The notes below the pieces were generated by a model. It ran no database searches. It saw only the letters and a list, made by a program, of their open reading frames with translations, and was not told where the DNA came from. A stretch of 53,758 nt of DNA from Antrodiella citrinella (taxonomy: Eukaryota; Basidiomycota; Agaricomycetes; Polyporales; Steccherinaceae), in contig SGPM01000181.1 in the NCBI GenBank assembly GCA_004802725.1, positions 1 through 53,758 on the forward strand, given 5' to 3'. The translations under genes were made by a program, and so were the position numbers. Positions 33,303-43,900 of this stretch are shown here, piece by piece. Position 1 is the first letter of the stretch, and the number at the start of each line of letters is the position of its first letter.

Positions 33303-33603
33303 TCATGTACGAGTCAAAATATCGCGTCGCTGTACAGAATAAACAGCAGATGTTGTGAGAAGCAAGGAGCTGTTTGCGGCAACACTAGTGAGGTCCACAA
33401 CTACCAGCGCTAAATCGAAACCAGCTTTTTGACCGCGACCGTCTCCAGCGTGGATTGAGTAATTTGCGAACCTACTCACCCTCTTTAGCACTGTACTGCT
33501 TCTCATCATCAGAGGCTCTCGGCGTATCCTTCTGCTCTGAATTACGTCTGATCGTGGATCCACTGCGGTGCCTATAGGGCAAACTGTTAGAAGGGAGATC
33601 CAT
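33303..33603 (-). CDS. possible small protein gene (81 or 76 aa)
   Basis: The ATG at 33603 opens an exon, 33480-33603 (MDLPSNSLPYRHRSGSTIRR..), with a strong GTGAGT donor. It joins in phase to an exon ending at TGA 33303 that encodes a hydrophobic stretch (DLALVVVDLTSVAANSSLLL). Two acceptors 15 nt apart, AAAAAG at 33425-33430 and GATTTAG at 33410-33416, both keep the frame and give 81 or 76 aa. The total is a multiple of three. The gene would be divergent from the helicase gene (148 nt) and convergent with the F-box gene (65 nt). No family is recognised. The splice consistency favours a real gene, but chance cannot be excluded. Confidence 0.45.
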
Positions 33604-33750
33604 AGTGGGTTGGGAGACCTATGTGAAAAGATTGCTTGAACCCATTGTATTCTTAACTGTAGGTCAGTTTATTTCTGCCACGAATGCTCTGTCTTCTCAC
33701 ATTCTTTTTTACCGACATCGACTCTTACTACTGACACGTAGACTCGGAGA

Positions 33751-36700
33751 ATGGCAACATCGACATCGACAGCGGCTATTTTCGACGACGCCGAAGTTGC
33801 CCCGCAATGTTTCGCAGCGCAGTGAGTAGTTGTTTAGCTCAAGTATCAGGATACGCCCATACTCCTCACTAACGTTCACTCAACTTCAAGGATCCATTCT
33901 CTGCTCCCTGCCGGCACTGTCAGCCTCCGCGTCGCCCCAGGCGTCACAGGCCTGCCAGTAGGCAGACTCTCCGCTACGCATGCCGAACTCGCTCAATTCG
34001 CAGACGTCCAAGATGCGGCATTCTTCCTTCAAGCCATCTTCTTCCTCGTCAAACACGAGTTCGTCGCCATTCAGTGCGCAGCAGCGCAAGTCGTGCTGGG
34101 CGGTCCCGGTTTGCTACGGATACTTGTTCGGATCTATCTGATTCCGTACGACCTCCCGAACGTTGGAGGTCGGCTGCGCGTCCATGTAAGAGAGCAGAAG
34201 GTCTTACCTATGGCGCGTAAACAGCTGCATGCTCTTTTAGCTTGTGTTTCTCGGAATCGGCAAGAGTGGGATGGTGATCTATGTCATCCGTCAAGACTCT
34301 TGTCGGAGCCGTTCCTCACTAACGACGTGGTAAGTGAATCTACGTCTACACTTGTGATTCACAGAGCCTTGTTTTGACTGGTATGGCAATAGGATAATAG
34401 CACCATGGCAGAACTCTACAGTACTTTAGACTCGCCAAACCCAGTTGATCCTCCCATTCAGCTGAACGACCTGTTGAACGACGGCCGGCTCCTCGGGATG
34501 CGAACCACCCTGTATCCTTACCAATGCCGATCCGTGGAGGCGATGATATGTCGCGAGCTCAAGCAGCATGCGGTCCCCAATCCGCTTTACATCCCGGTCC
34601 ATGGCGTCGACGGCTCGCACCAGTACTATCTGCAGCCCGGAACACTGGAGATTTTGAGCACACAGCCTATTGTTCCGTCGAGCAAGGGCGGCATGCTTTG
34701 TGAGGAACTTGGTAGCGATCCATTTGCGATGTTCCTATCTGTCGAGCTCTCGCTGACCTGTACTTCAGGGACCGGGAAGACCGTCATGGTCTTGGCTCTC
34801 ATCCACGCCACGCTACACCAACTTCCGAAGCCAGAGGTATCTCCACTAAGTGACTGCGCAGTACTCACACCTCTGTCTCTCCGGGCTTTCTCGCTCACCG
34901 ACGACGTCTGCGCTCGCCAACTAGGCAATGTCCGTACTCCACCCTCTCCGTTCATACCCTCCCTGCGCGAATTCTTGATACAATACTGCACGACCCAGCC
35001 TATCGGTCTCAGTATCCAACAATTCCAAGATGCCATCCCCGACCAACAGCTCGCTCTCGCTCTAACCCGAAATGTTCCTTTCTATTTCCACTATGACGCC
35101 GACGCTACGGTATTCTCTTCAGGACGTGCCAGTGGCCAGAGGCGGAGAACGGAGCCGACTCCTCAGAAATTGTTCATCAGCGCGGCGACTCTGGTGGTGG
35201 TTCCCTCCAATTTGTTGAACCAGTGGCAGAATGAGATCTATAAGCATTGCGACGACTCGTTTCGCTGTTTGATGGTCCGAGACAGTGCACCTTTGCCTGC
35301 AGGAGTCGTTTTGGCGAAGTCTTATGATGTGAGTGCCAGTGTTTTTGTGTGTGCAGTGTGCGTGTGCGTGAACAGAAACTCATTTTGCATCCAGATCATC
35401 CTTATGAGCCATTCCAGTAAGTTTGTATGGCTCCATTGTCGTCCTTCTGTTGATGTTTCGTTCTAGGGTTCTCTGCTGAGGCATCAAAAGGCAAGGCTTC
35501 CCAGCAGCAGAAATGGACTATCTGCAAATGCCCCTCTATCCATCCCAAGATCAGAGTCCCTGACTGTCAGTGTCATACTCAGTCAGCCCTCTCACCTCTT
35601 CTACATATTAGATGGAAAAGACTTGTGGTTGATGAAGGCCATGTGTCTTCTAACATCACTGGGAACCTGACCTCATTTGCAAAGATGTTGAGTGTAGAGA
35701 GGAAGTGGCTTGTCACTGGCACTCCTACTAGTATGTGCCTTTGTTCTGGTGGTTTAGCATCACTCTGATTATTCTCTGCAGCTAACCTCATGGGGTTGAA
35801 GTTTGGAGATGGCACTCAGTCAGAGCTGCAGTACCCAGATGAACCTGCTATTGATCAGGTAACTCCATCCTTTGAAAGCCCTCAGTGTGAAATCCTGGAC
35901 TGATCCATTCTTGAACAGCTTCAGTATCCAGACCCATCTGTTGACTCCAGCTTCTCCCTCACCTCTCAAGCTTGGACTCCAGCTGATAGAGAAGACATGA
36001 AGAAGCTTGCCAACATGATGACCCATTTTCTTGAGATTGATCCTTTTGCATCTGACTCCAAGATGTTCACCACTCATGTGATAGCACCCTTACTGGACAG
36101 TGCAGGTCCTAGGCCTGGTTCCATTCAGGTACTGAAGCAGGTCATGAACATGGTCATGATCAGACATAGGTAAGCTTCAATAATTCTTAACCTTGGTAAA
36201 CTATTTTGTTGACATTGATTGCTCGCAGGAGTGATGATGTTGAGGCAGATATCCTCTTGCCTGTGATGAAACATGAGACTGTTCTGCTAGATCTGGAGGA
36301 GTATGGGGTGAGAAGCTACAACATGTTGCAGGCAGCTATCACCATCAATGCAGTTGATTCAGAAAGAAAGGACATAGTATGTGACATTTGTCTCACAAAT
36401 CCCTATCCTTGAATTGCTCACACTATCCATAGGACTATCTCTTCAATTCCAGAGTATGTGATTACCCACAGTTATCCATTTCTACTGACTGATTTGTCTT
36501 CAGAATAGAGGTCATCTTTTGCAAACTATTGAAAACATGTCTCAGTAAGTATCTGAGTCTCTCTATTCATGGTTCTTCATGAGCTCACCAACTCTTGGCA
36601 GAGCTATGTTCTGGCATAGAGATGAAGATTTGATGAATATCAATGAACTGTTTGCAAGAAAGGATACATACAAGGAGAAAGCTCAGACAAGTGATTGGGT

Positions 36701-37992
36701 CTCCACCCAGGATCAGGCACTTCTGGATCAAGCCATATCTGTGATGTGAGTTGCCACAGCTCCACCTTCTGAAGTCCTCAGCTCATGCTCAACTATTCAT
36801 AGTGAAGATGCCATGGCCAACTCTATCTGGAAGGCCCTGAATCAGCATATCTTTGTCTACCATCAAGTGGCTGGCATCCCTCCAACATTCACTGGTGAAG
36901 GTGGCTGGGCTGAGAAGATACCCCCAAGAGTCTCATCATCTGAAGACTCCCTGGTTTTTTGCACACCAGAATGGCTGGTGAAAGCCCCAAAGGAAGAGCT
37001 GGTGGACCTGCTTGACAGATCTCAGCCTGGTCCAGTCATACGAAACTCGACGTCTTCGAAGCTGAATTATATATTGAAAGAGGTCAGTCTGCTTATAGCT
37101 CGCAACAAGAGGTCCATGCTGAGGGTGTCGCAGGTCATGACACATGCAAAGGAGGACAAGATCCTCATCTTCTCAAAGTCCCCGCTAACGTTGGCGTACA
37201 TCGCCGAATCTCTGGAACTCCTCAAAGTCAAGTCGTTGATCTTCACGTCGAAAGTCCCGCTCAGAGAGAGGGAGCAAAACGTCACGACGTTCGAAACATC
37301 AGACCTCTATAGAATATTCTTGATGGAGCTGAAGCACGGCGCGCGTGGACTGTAAGCCATCATTCGATACTTGAACAGAGATATAACAGCTGACGACTTA
37401 CCCACAGGAATCTCATCACTGCGAGTCGCGTTATATTCTGCGAGCCCGTATGGCAGGCAGATGTTGAGACGCAGGCCATCAAGGTCCGTGATATACGTGT
37501 GTGTCGAGACCTCAAGACGCAGCTAATTCGCGTTGAATTTTAGCGAGTGCATCGTATAGGACAAACGAAGCCTGTTCAAGGTGAGTAACAGTCTCATTGA
37601 TTAGACTGTCTTTATAATTCACCCACGGTGTCATCCAGTCAAGACATTGGCCATCCGCTCAACGTTTGAAGAGCTCATGCTTTCGCAAAGGCAGAAGGGA
37701 GATAGCGAAGACGCTCCGAAACACACAAAGGCCGTCGCTGACGACCACACCATGAGGGATTTCATCGCCGTAAGTCACCTCTGAGCAGGATTGGCCGGAT
37801 GTGCTCGCTGACCGAATATGACAGAATCCCACTTTCTTGCCTATACCCACAACTGGAGCGGTGTCGATATCGAACGCGTCGATTGAGATCCCGCTTGTCG
37901 AGCCTAGAAAGTTGGATCAACGAGAAGCAGTCCCGGAGTCACTACCAGATCCACCGCCATTGAAGAAAGTCCGGATGGTACATTTTGCATGA
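33751..37992 (+). CDS. SNF2-family DNA-dependent ATPase/helicase-like protein
   Basis: Seventeen exons (33751-33821, 33891-34329, 34393-34711, 34769-35328, 35395-35416, 35467-35730, 35782-35858, 35919-36169, 36229-36376, 36433-36453, 36504-36544, 36602-36745, 36803-37351, 37408-37483, 37544-37580, 37639-37769, 37825-37992) give exactly 1,105 aa. SNF2 motifs are in order: P-loop EELGTGKT (about 277, made by splicing a 57-nt stop-free intron 34712-34768), [12 protein letters not shown] (Ia), VVDEGH (II, about 526), LVTGTPT (III), a helicase C half ([13 protein letters not shown]) and [12 protein letters not shown] (VI, about 995). This suggests a nuclear remodeller or translocase. The part from 35461 to 37040 is almost free of CpG, unlike both ends, yet frame and splice sites are intact. 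Confidence 0.88.
35461..37040. other. CpG desert inside the SNF2-family gene
   Basis: Counting by eye, these 1,580 nt contain one CpG (36224-36225). The 240 nt to the left (35041-35280) contain 18 and the 240 nt to the right (37081-37320) contain 15. TpG and CpA are abundant. The block spans six complete exons (the sixth to twelfth exons except the partial thirteenth), parts of others and all introns between them, so it is not explained by amino acid or codon choice. Frame and splice sites are intact, and both edges are abrupt; the left edge lies 6 nt before an exon start. Confidence 0.9.
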
Positions 37993-38313
37993 ATTGGCGC
38001 GAGAACAGATTTGAAGAGTCTTGAGCTGTACATATGTATCCATGTTTCCGCGTTGCATGCAGTGTATCCTGCAGATAGATATAGACGCAAAGAAATCAAT
38101 GTGTAGAATAGAGTGACAGTCCATCGTGGTGAAGAGCGAAGGCGATCGACGCGTCTGACTCTGAGTGCTCGGTCGGAAAGCGGTGGAAAGTTCTGGAGAG
38201 CGCGCCGACTGACAGCATACATAATCCTCCCTCTTCCTCTTGCCTTGAACCTCGATTTTTCTCTCATCTCGTTCTCATATTCTGTTCCTCTACGTCGTCT
38301 AGTGTTGTCAACG
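37993..38313. promoter_or_regulatory. intergenic region / Aha1 promoter
   Basis: A 321-nt interval between two plus-strand genes. A pyrimidine-rich stretch (38226-38290) precedes the Aha1 start codon, as is common in fungal leaders. No other element was recognised. Confidence 0.45.
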
Positions 38314-39835
38314 ATGGCGTCGATCCCGCAGCCCATGGCTCCGACCACTGCAAACTGGCACTGGAAGAACAAAAATGTGACGCCATGGGCAAAGTCATGG
38401 TTTGAGCGCGAATTGGTCACCGTCTCGGTCGATGGCGATGGCGAGGAGCAAGCTGAGATTTCAGAAGTGACTTACATGGAGGGAGATGTCGAATTGGGTC
38501 AGCGAAAGTCCAAGTGCGTACTCTGATTTTGTCCAGACGAGACTAGATTGGAATTCATATACATCCTCCCTCTCATCTCCGGATATCTTCCACGTCAATC
38601 TTCAACACCTACCATGTTTTACCAGACTCATCACCATATACGATTGCAAGGTCGAGCTGAAGTGGAAGGGCACCGCGTCCGATGGTACGGCTGTCGAGGG
38701 CAAACTGACTATTCCTGAGGTATCGCATGAGATCACCTTGGATGGTCTTTCGGATTATGTCGTACGTCTCTGTCTCTTCTTCAGATAAAAGCCTTGCTCA
38801 CGACTCACCTTTGTCAGTACGACTGGTCTCTCACCACCTCGTCATCTGGCCCCGTAGATGCAGTCTACAAACTGGCCCGATCCCGTCTGCCCGCCTTACT
38901 CGAAGCCAAGTTTACCCAGTTTGCCGCTGCCCTCGTCGACACGCATGGCAAGGATCTCCAGGTGAACAGTACCCAAACAAGTCGTACCGGAACACCTGCC
39001 CCTACTCCCGCCCCGTCCACGTCGACTTCAACTGCTCAGGCTGCCGCTGCCCCCGCTAAACCTGCTCCGAAGAAGGCTCCGGCTAAGCTGAACAGCTCCA
39101 CCGTCAAGGTGGACGCTACGTTCATGGCCTCTGCTGACGACTTGTTCTCTATCTTGACGGATGAGAAGAGGATACCTCAATGGACGCGTGCTCCTGCTCA
39201 GGTGAGCTTCCAGTCCTTTCATATGATCTCGTCTGAGTGATTGACTTGCTGGATGTAGTCCGCTGCTAAAGCCGATACGGAGTATTCCCTGTTCGGAGGA
39301 GGTGTGAAGGGCAAGTACATCCTCCTGTCGCCACCGAAGGAGATCATCCAGACTTGGGCACTGCAAAGCCCAACCTGGCCGGAGGGTAAATACTCCCCAC
39401 CTAGCCTCATTTACTACAATAAGCTAACGTGATGGGCTTGTAAGGCCATTCCGCTACCCTCACCACGACGATTGTCCAGTCGAGCGACTCCACCGCGGTC
39501 ACCTGGACCCTCGACGGTGTCCCCCTTGGCCTGGAAGACGAGATCACGCGCAACATCCAAGGATACTAGTACGTTGCACATGCGTCCCTGCCCGCCTCAA
39601 TTAAATCCTGACTTACGTTGTTTGCAGCGTTCACGGTCTCAAGTCCATCGGGTACGTCCAAGTCTCTCATTACACCCCCGCTCCTCCTGCTCCCCCATCG
39701 ACGAAACGCGCCTCGATGCGGTCGTCGTCTGCTCCGACTTCTTCTATCACGTCGTCGCCGCAGCCGTATGTCGCTGTCGCCGTTGCGGTGCTCGTGCTCG
39801 TAGCCGCGTTCACTCTACCATACGTCTACAAGTAA
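38314..39835 (+). CDS. AHA1: Aha1-type Hsp90 co-chaperone with predicted C-terminal membrane anchor
   Basis: Six exons: 38314-38513, 38626-38761, 38818-39201, 39259-39385, 39445-39568, 39628-39835; exactly 392 aa. The N-terminal Aha1 domain is clear (NWHWKNKNVTPWAKSWFE, then LITIYDCKVELKWKG). A Pro/Ala/Thr linker follows, then the AHSA1 domain (VDATFMASADDLFSILTDEK, VTWTLDGVPLGLEDE). Aha1 binds the Hsp90 middle domain and stimulates its ATPase. Known Aha1 proteins end shortly after the position of YVHGLKSIG. Here the frame goes on for about 60 residues into a Ser/Pro-rich spacer and a hydrophobic helix (YVAVAVAVLVLVAAFTLPYV) ending in YK, as in a tail-anchored protein. A strong GTACGT donor lies right after KSIG, so an alternative spliced end without the helix is possible. 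Confidence 0.88.
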
Positions 39836-40932
39836 ACACACACACGCACACACTGCATGCTGCCTCTTATGTTTCGCTGTCGTACACTCCACTCCGCCTT
39901 TCCATCTTTTTATTCTCTATTTTGTGTATAGAACCGCGCAATTGACGCTTCTTCCTTTCCCCTTTTCCGCGTGTTCTCTTACAGGCTGGGCACCGAACTG
40001 TGAAAAAGCCCTGTTCCGCCGACGTGTCGGATTCGGATGTTCTCGGGCTTTTCGTCTTGACCACTCACACGAAGACACGAAGCAAGGGGAAGGACGGTTC
40101 GGTTCGTTCACGTGGGCACCGTCGGGACTCGAATCCGCTGTGGGGTATCTACGTTCTCTCGGTGCCGTTGGGGTTGGGGAGGTTTAGAAGGGGTGCTACC
40201 AGTTAGAGCTGCTTGGGGGTTAGAAATTTAATGTACAGTAGAACAAACCGAAGAAGAGATGGAAAAACAATTGTTTTGCGTTGTACAGAAATATATACAT
40301 ACATGCCAAATAACGAAAGGGAAAGAGGAACATGTTATAGACACAGATGAGGTCGCAAAAAAGCGAAGCGCAACGAAAATGAAAGGAGGGGAACCTGAAC
40401 ATATGCGCACGTACGGCGTAACAGTACGATGTACAACAAGAACAGGTGTCTGTACGGGAAATAGATATATGTGGGGGATCGATATCCAAGAAGAAGCCAG
40501 TGTTCCAGCAAAATTTCATTAGAAGCCGTTACGGAATCCGCGATCCTAAGAACACACAGGTGAGATGTGGGCGAGAGGAAAATTAGAAGACGAGAAGCGA
40601 GAGACGGATAGTGGGCATAGGTGGATACAGGAGTTAGGGTGTGTGTGTGGAGAGAATGCGAACGTGAGGATAGTAGTAGATGAGCAGGCAGGCGGGCGGG
40701 GGAGAAGGAGCGGGCCACGATGCGGGTGGTAGGAAATTGTGAAGATAGGATGTAATAAAAGACGAAAAAAGTAGGTAGTAAAACAACATGGAAGCAAAGG
40801 GAATTAAGGGTAGAAGGGGGTAGGCATCTAACGTAAAAACATGTGTTCGTGAATCGTGGATGACCGACAACAGAGTGAGCGGGTGAGGAAGGGGTACATC
40901 AGATCAACATTCATTGCCATTGCAGATGCGGA
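39836..40932. other. convergent intergenic region
   Basis: About 1.1 kb between the converging Aha1 and P4-ATPase genes. The sequence is AT-rich near 40200-40520 and pyrimidine/purine-skewed. No exon with a domain, tRNA or repeat was recognised; it probably holds the two 3' UTRs. Confidence 0.5.
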
Positions 40933-43900
40933 TCATTGCGACGAATTTGGTGACGCAGGCGGGTGCCCCTCGTCGTCGTGGTTCACCAGCTCGTCCCGCA
41001 ACGGCGATGACATTGGTGGCTTCTTTCGCCGAATAGATCGCGGTAACGAGAAGTGCGGTACGAGCGACGAGGCATGCATTCGTCTCCGCTTCGTCGGCTG
41101 TCGCTCAATGTTCCGCTCCGACAAGTTGCTTTGCAGTCGCCTCAGCGCAGGGCCACTGTCTTCTTGGGCGAAGTCAAAGCCATGGCTGACGGATCGCATA
41201 CCAGTAGACATATCTGTCCGACTGCCGACAAAGGACGTGCGTTGGCGACGTATGCTGCTCGGCGACCGCTGGAGGTTCTTGAGCCCACCGTTCTGCTGAT
41301 CGCGCGTAAAGTCGCGGTTGGGATCGAGCTTGTGGAGGTACCGCACCCGGTCGATGTCAGACGGGAAGAAGATGAACTTGTACACCTTGGCAGCGACGCG
41401 CGGCATGAGAGCGAGAGGAATGACGAAGAGGATGCCCAACCAGAAGTACGCCGACAAGAACAGGTAGTGGTTGTTGCCGTAGATGGGGGTAGTGAACCAA
41501 CTGGGGGTAATCGCCGAGTAGACAGCCTGTTCGTCAAGTTAGAAACGTTAATGATGAATACTGACAGCATACACGTACAGTGTAGACCCATATGAACGCG
41601 ATTTCAATCCCGAGAGCCCAGAACACCCAACTAGTCCAAGTCGAGATGTTGATGCCGACAAACAGAGTAGCAACCATCGCAGCAGCAATAGCCATAGTCT
41701 ACAAACAGATGCAGAGTCGGAATACGTTCAAACACGAGCATAGATAATAGACATACCGTTGATCCCTCGTAAATGTAGGTATTGTAGCCATCCGTGCGAG
41801 TAGTATTTGTGAAGTACGTGTAGAGCAGGAAGAAGAAGATGACGGTGGCCTGAGTACCCATAAGTGTTTGCCCACGACTTCAAGGAAAAGATAACGTACC
41901 TGATACAATCCCTCAGTCATGTAGATAACGAATAACCTCATAGTGAAATATTCTCCCTGTCGCGAGTGACGGTATAACTCAGGAAGAGCCATCAAGACGT
42001 GGTCATCTGAAACCACTACATTCAGCAAGAATCATACAGTCGATGCCAGGTGAGTACTCACCGACGTTACGATCGAACAGACCCATGACAACGACAGGAG
42101 CGATCGTCCAGAACGAGTTCCAGAACAGGAGGTAGGTGTACTCGAAGACGCTGTGTACAGCATAAGCGGACGAACACGAGGAAGGTGGCAATACGAGAAC
42201 TTACTACTGGGAACTCCAGGCACAGTAGATCTGGAACCACCAGAGTACACCGATACACACGATGTTCTTGTAGAAGAAGTTGACGATCCTAAGAAAGCAA
42301 ATGGTTCAGCTCTTGATCTTCTGACTACCATATATGCGGCGTAGACTCACATGTTTCCATTCCTGCTATACGACCAATGACCATGGACGAGCAATAACCT
42401 CTTCAAGAAGCGGAACTAAAATCAACGAACATCAGCACGGCTTCCAATCCTCGCGAGCAAACAATAAATACGCACCTGCGCGATCGCATAATCTGACGAG
42501 TTGACAGCCTGCAGACCCTCTGCACCCGAGATACCGACACCGACATGCGCAGCCTGGATCATACTGACGTCGTTCGCGCCGTCGCCGATCGCGAGCGTCA
42601 TGCTTCCGAGACCGTCCTTGACGAGTTTAACGATGAGGGCCTTCTGTAGTGGGGAGACACGGCAGCAGATGACGGCCTCGCACTGAGTGGCCAGCTTCAG
42701 GAGCAGATGCTTGTGTTGCTCGTCGGCCAGAGCCTGCCATAGATCACAGTCAGTATGAACGAGATATGCACGGTAACAGAGGCGAACTCACATATCCGAG
42801 GGCGGCACCGTCGACGACCAGAACAGTTCCACCAGGCCGGTTACCATTATCCCTACCAACGATATCCGTGACGCCAGTATTGACACGCTGAAGCGGATAC
42901 TGCCCATGCGGGTTCGACACTGTCTGCATGTTCTCATGGATACCGGCCTCTTTGAGGATACCGCTCTCGGGGAAGAACTCTTCGACGGCACCAAGCAGCT
43001 GCGAGTACACAGGGCGGGAGTTGTCGTCGCCACCGCGAATAATGATGATGTTGTCTTCGCGGCCGATGAGGTTCGTACTGTGTCCGATAGCTACAACCGT
43101 GCGAGTCAGTCACTGTCGTAGTCCAAATTCGGCGCATGTACTCACCAATGGCAGTCTCCAACTTATCACCTGTAGCGACCCAGATCTTGATACCGGCGAT
43201 CTTGAGGTCAGCGATGGTCTCGGGCACGCCGTCTTGGAGACGATCCTCAATGGCAGTAGCACCAAGGAGTCGTAAATCGTGTTCCAGTTCGGCAGAGATG
43301 GCGAAAATCTGCTCTTCACGGTTATCCAGAGAAACGGAAGCCTCGGCGTAACGCTTAGCCCATTCATGATACTCCTCGTCTAAATAGTCAAGGCATTAGT
43401 TGTGAAGATAGGAGGAACGAAGAAATGAGACGAAATCGTACCTGGTACGACACGGAAAGCCAAAGTCAGCGTCCTCAACCCGTCGCTCGCAAACTCCGCC
43501 AGGTGATCCTCTGTCGCCTTCTTCATCTCATCGCCACCACGAATGAGCCTCTCAAAGATGACGTTGTCCGCGCCCTTCGTTAACAAGAAGATCCGCTTAT
43601 CGTCGTCCCCAAGCTTCCGAATAACCACGCTCATCCGCTTCCTCGTCGAGTTGAACTCCAGGACATTAAGGAGCTCGAACTGCTCAATCGAGTCCGAGAA
43701 CGGCGTGGAGAGCGACAGGACGTCGCGGTCGCGCCCGCGGAAGATGAACCCGACGTCCGCAGCAGCTTGTACGAGCGCCGCCTCGTCGGGGGACTGGGCC
43801 TTGTACTCAAGCTCACCGGTTTCCCGATCCACGGACGTCAACACCGTATGGCAAAGCGCCAACGTCTGCCAGAAGCCGTTCAAGTTCCGTGCGTGCGCCG

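Noticed and set aside
33606..33750. Possible extra upstream exon of the SNF2-type gene
   Set aside because: No splice arrangement gave a better start than the ATG at 33751, which is followed by a good donor.
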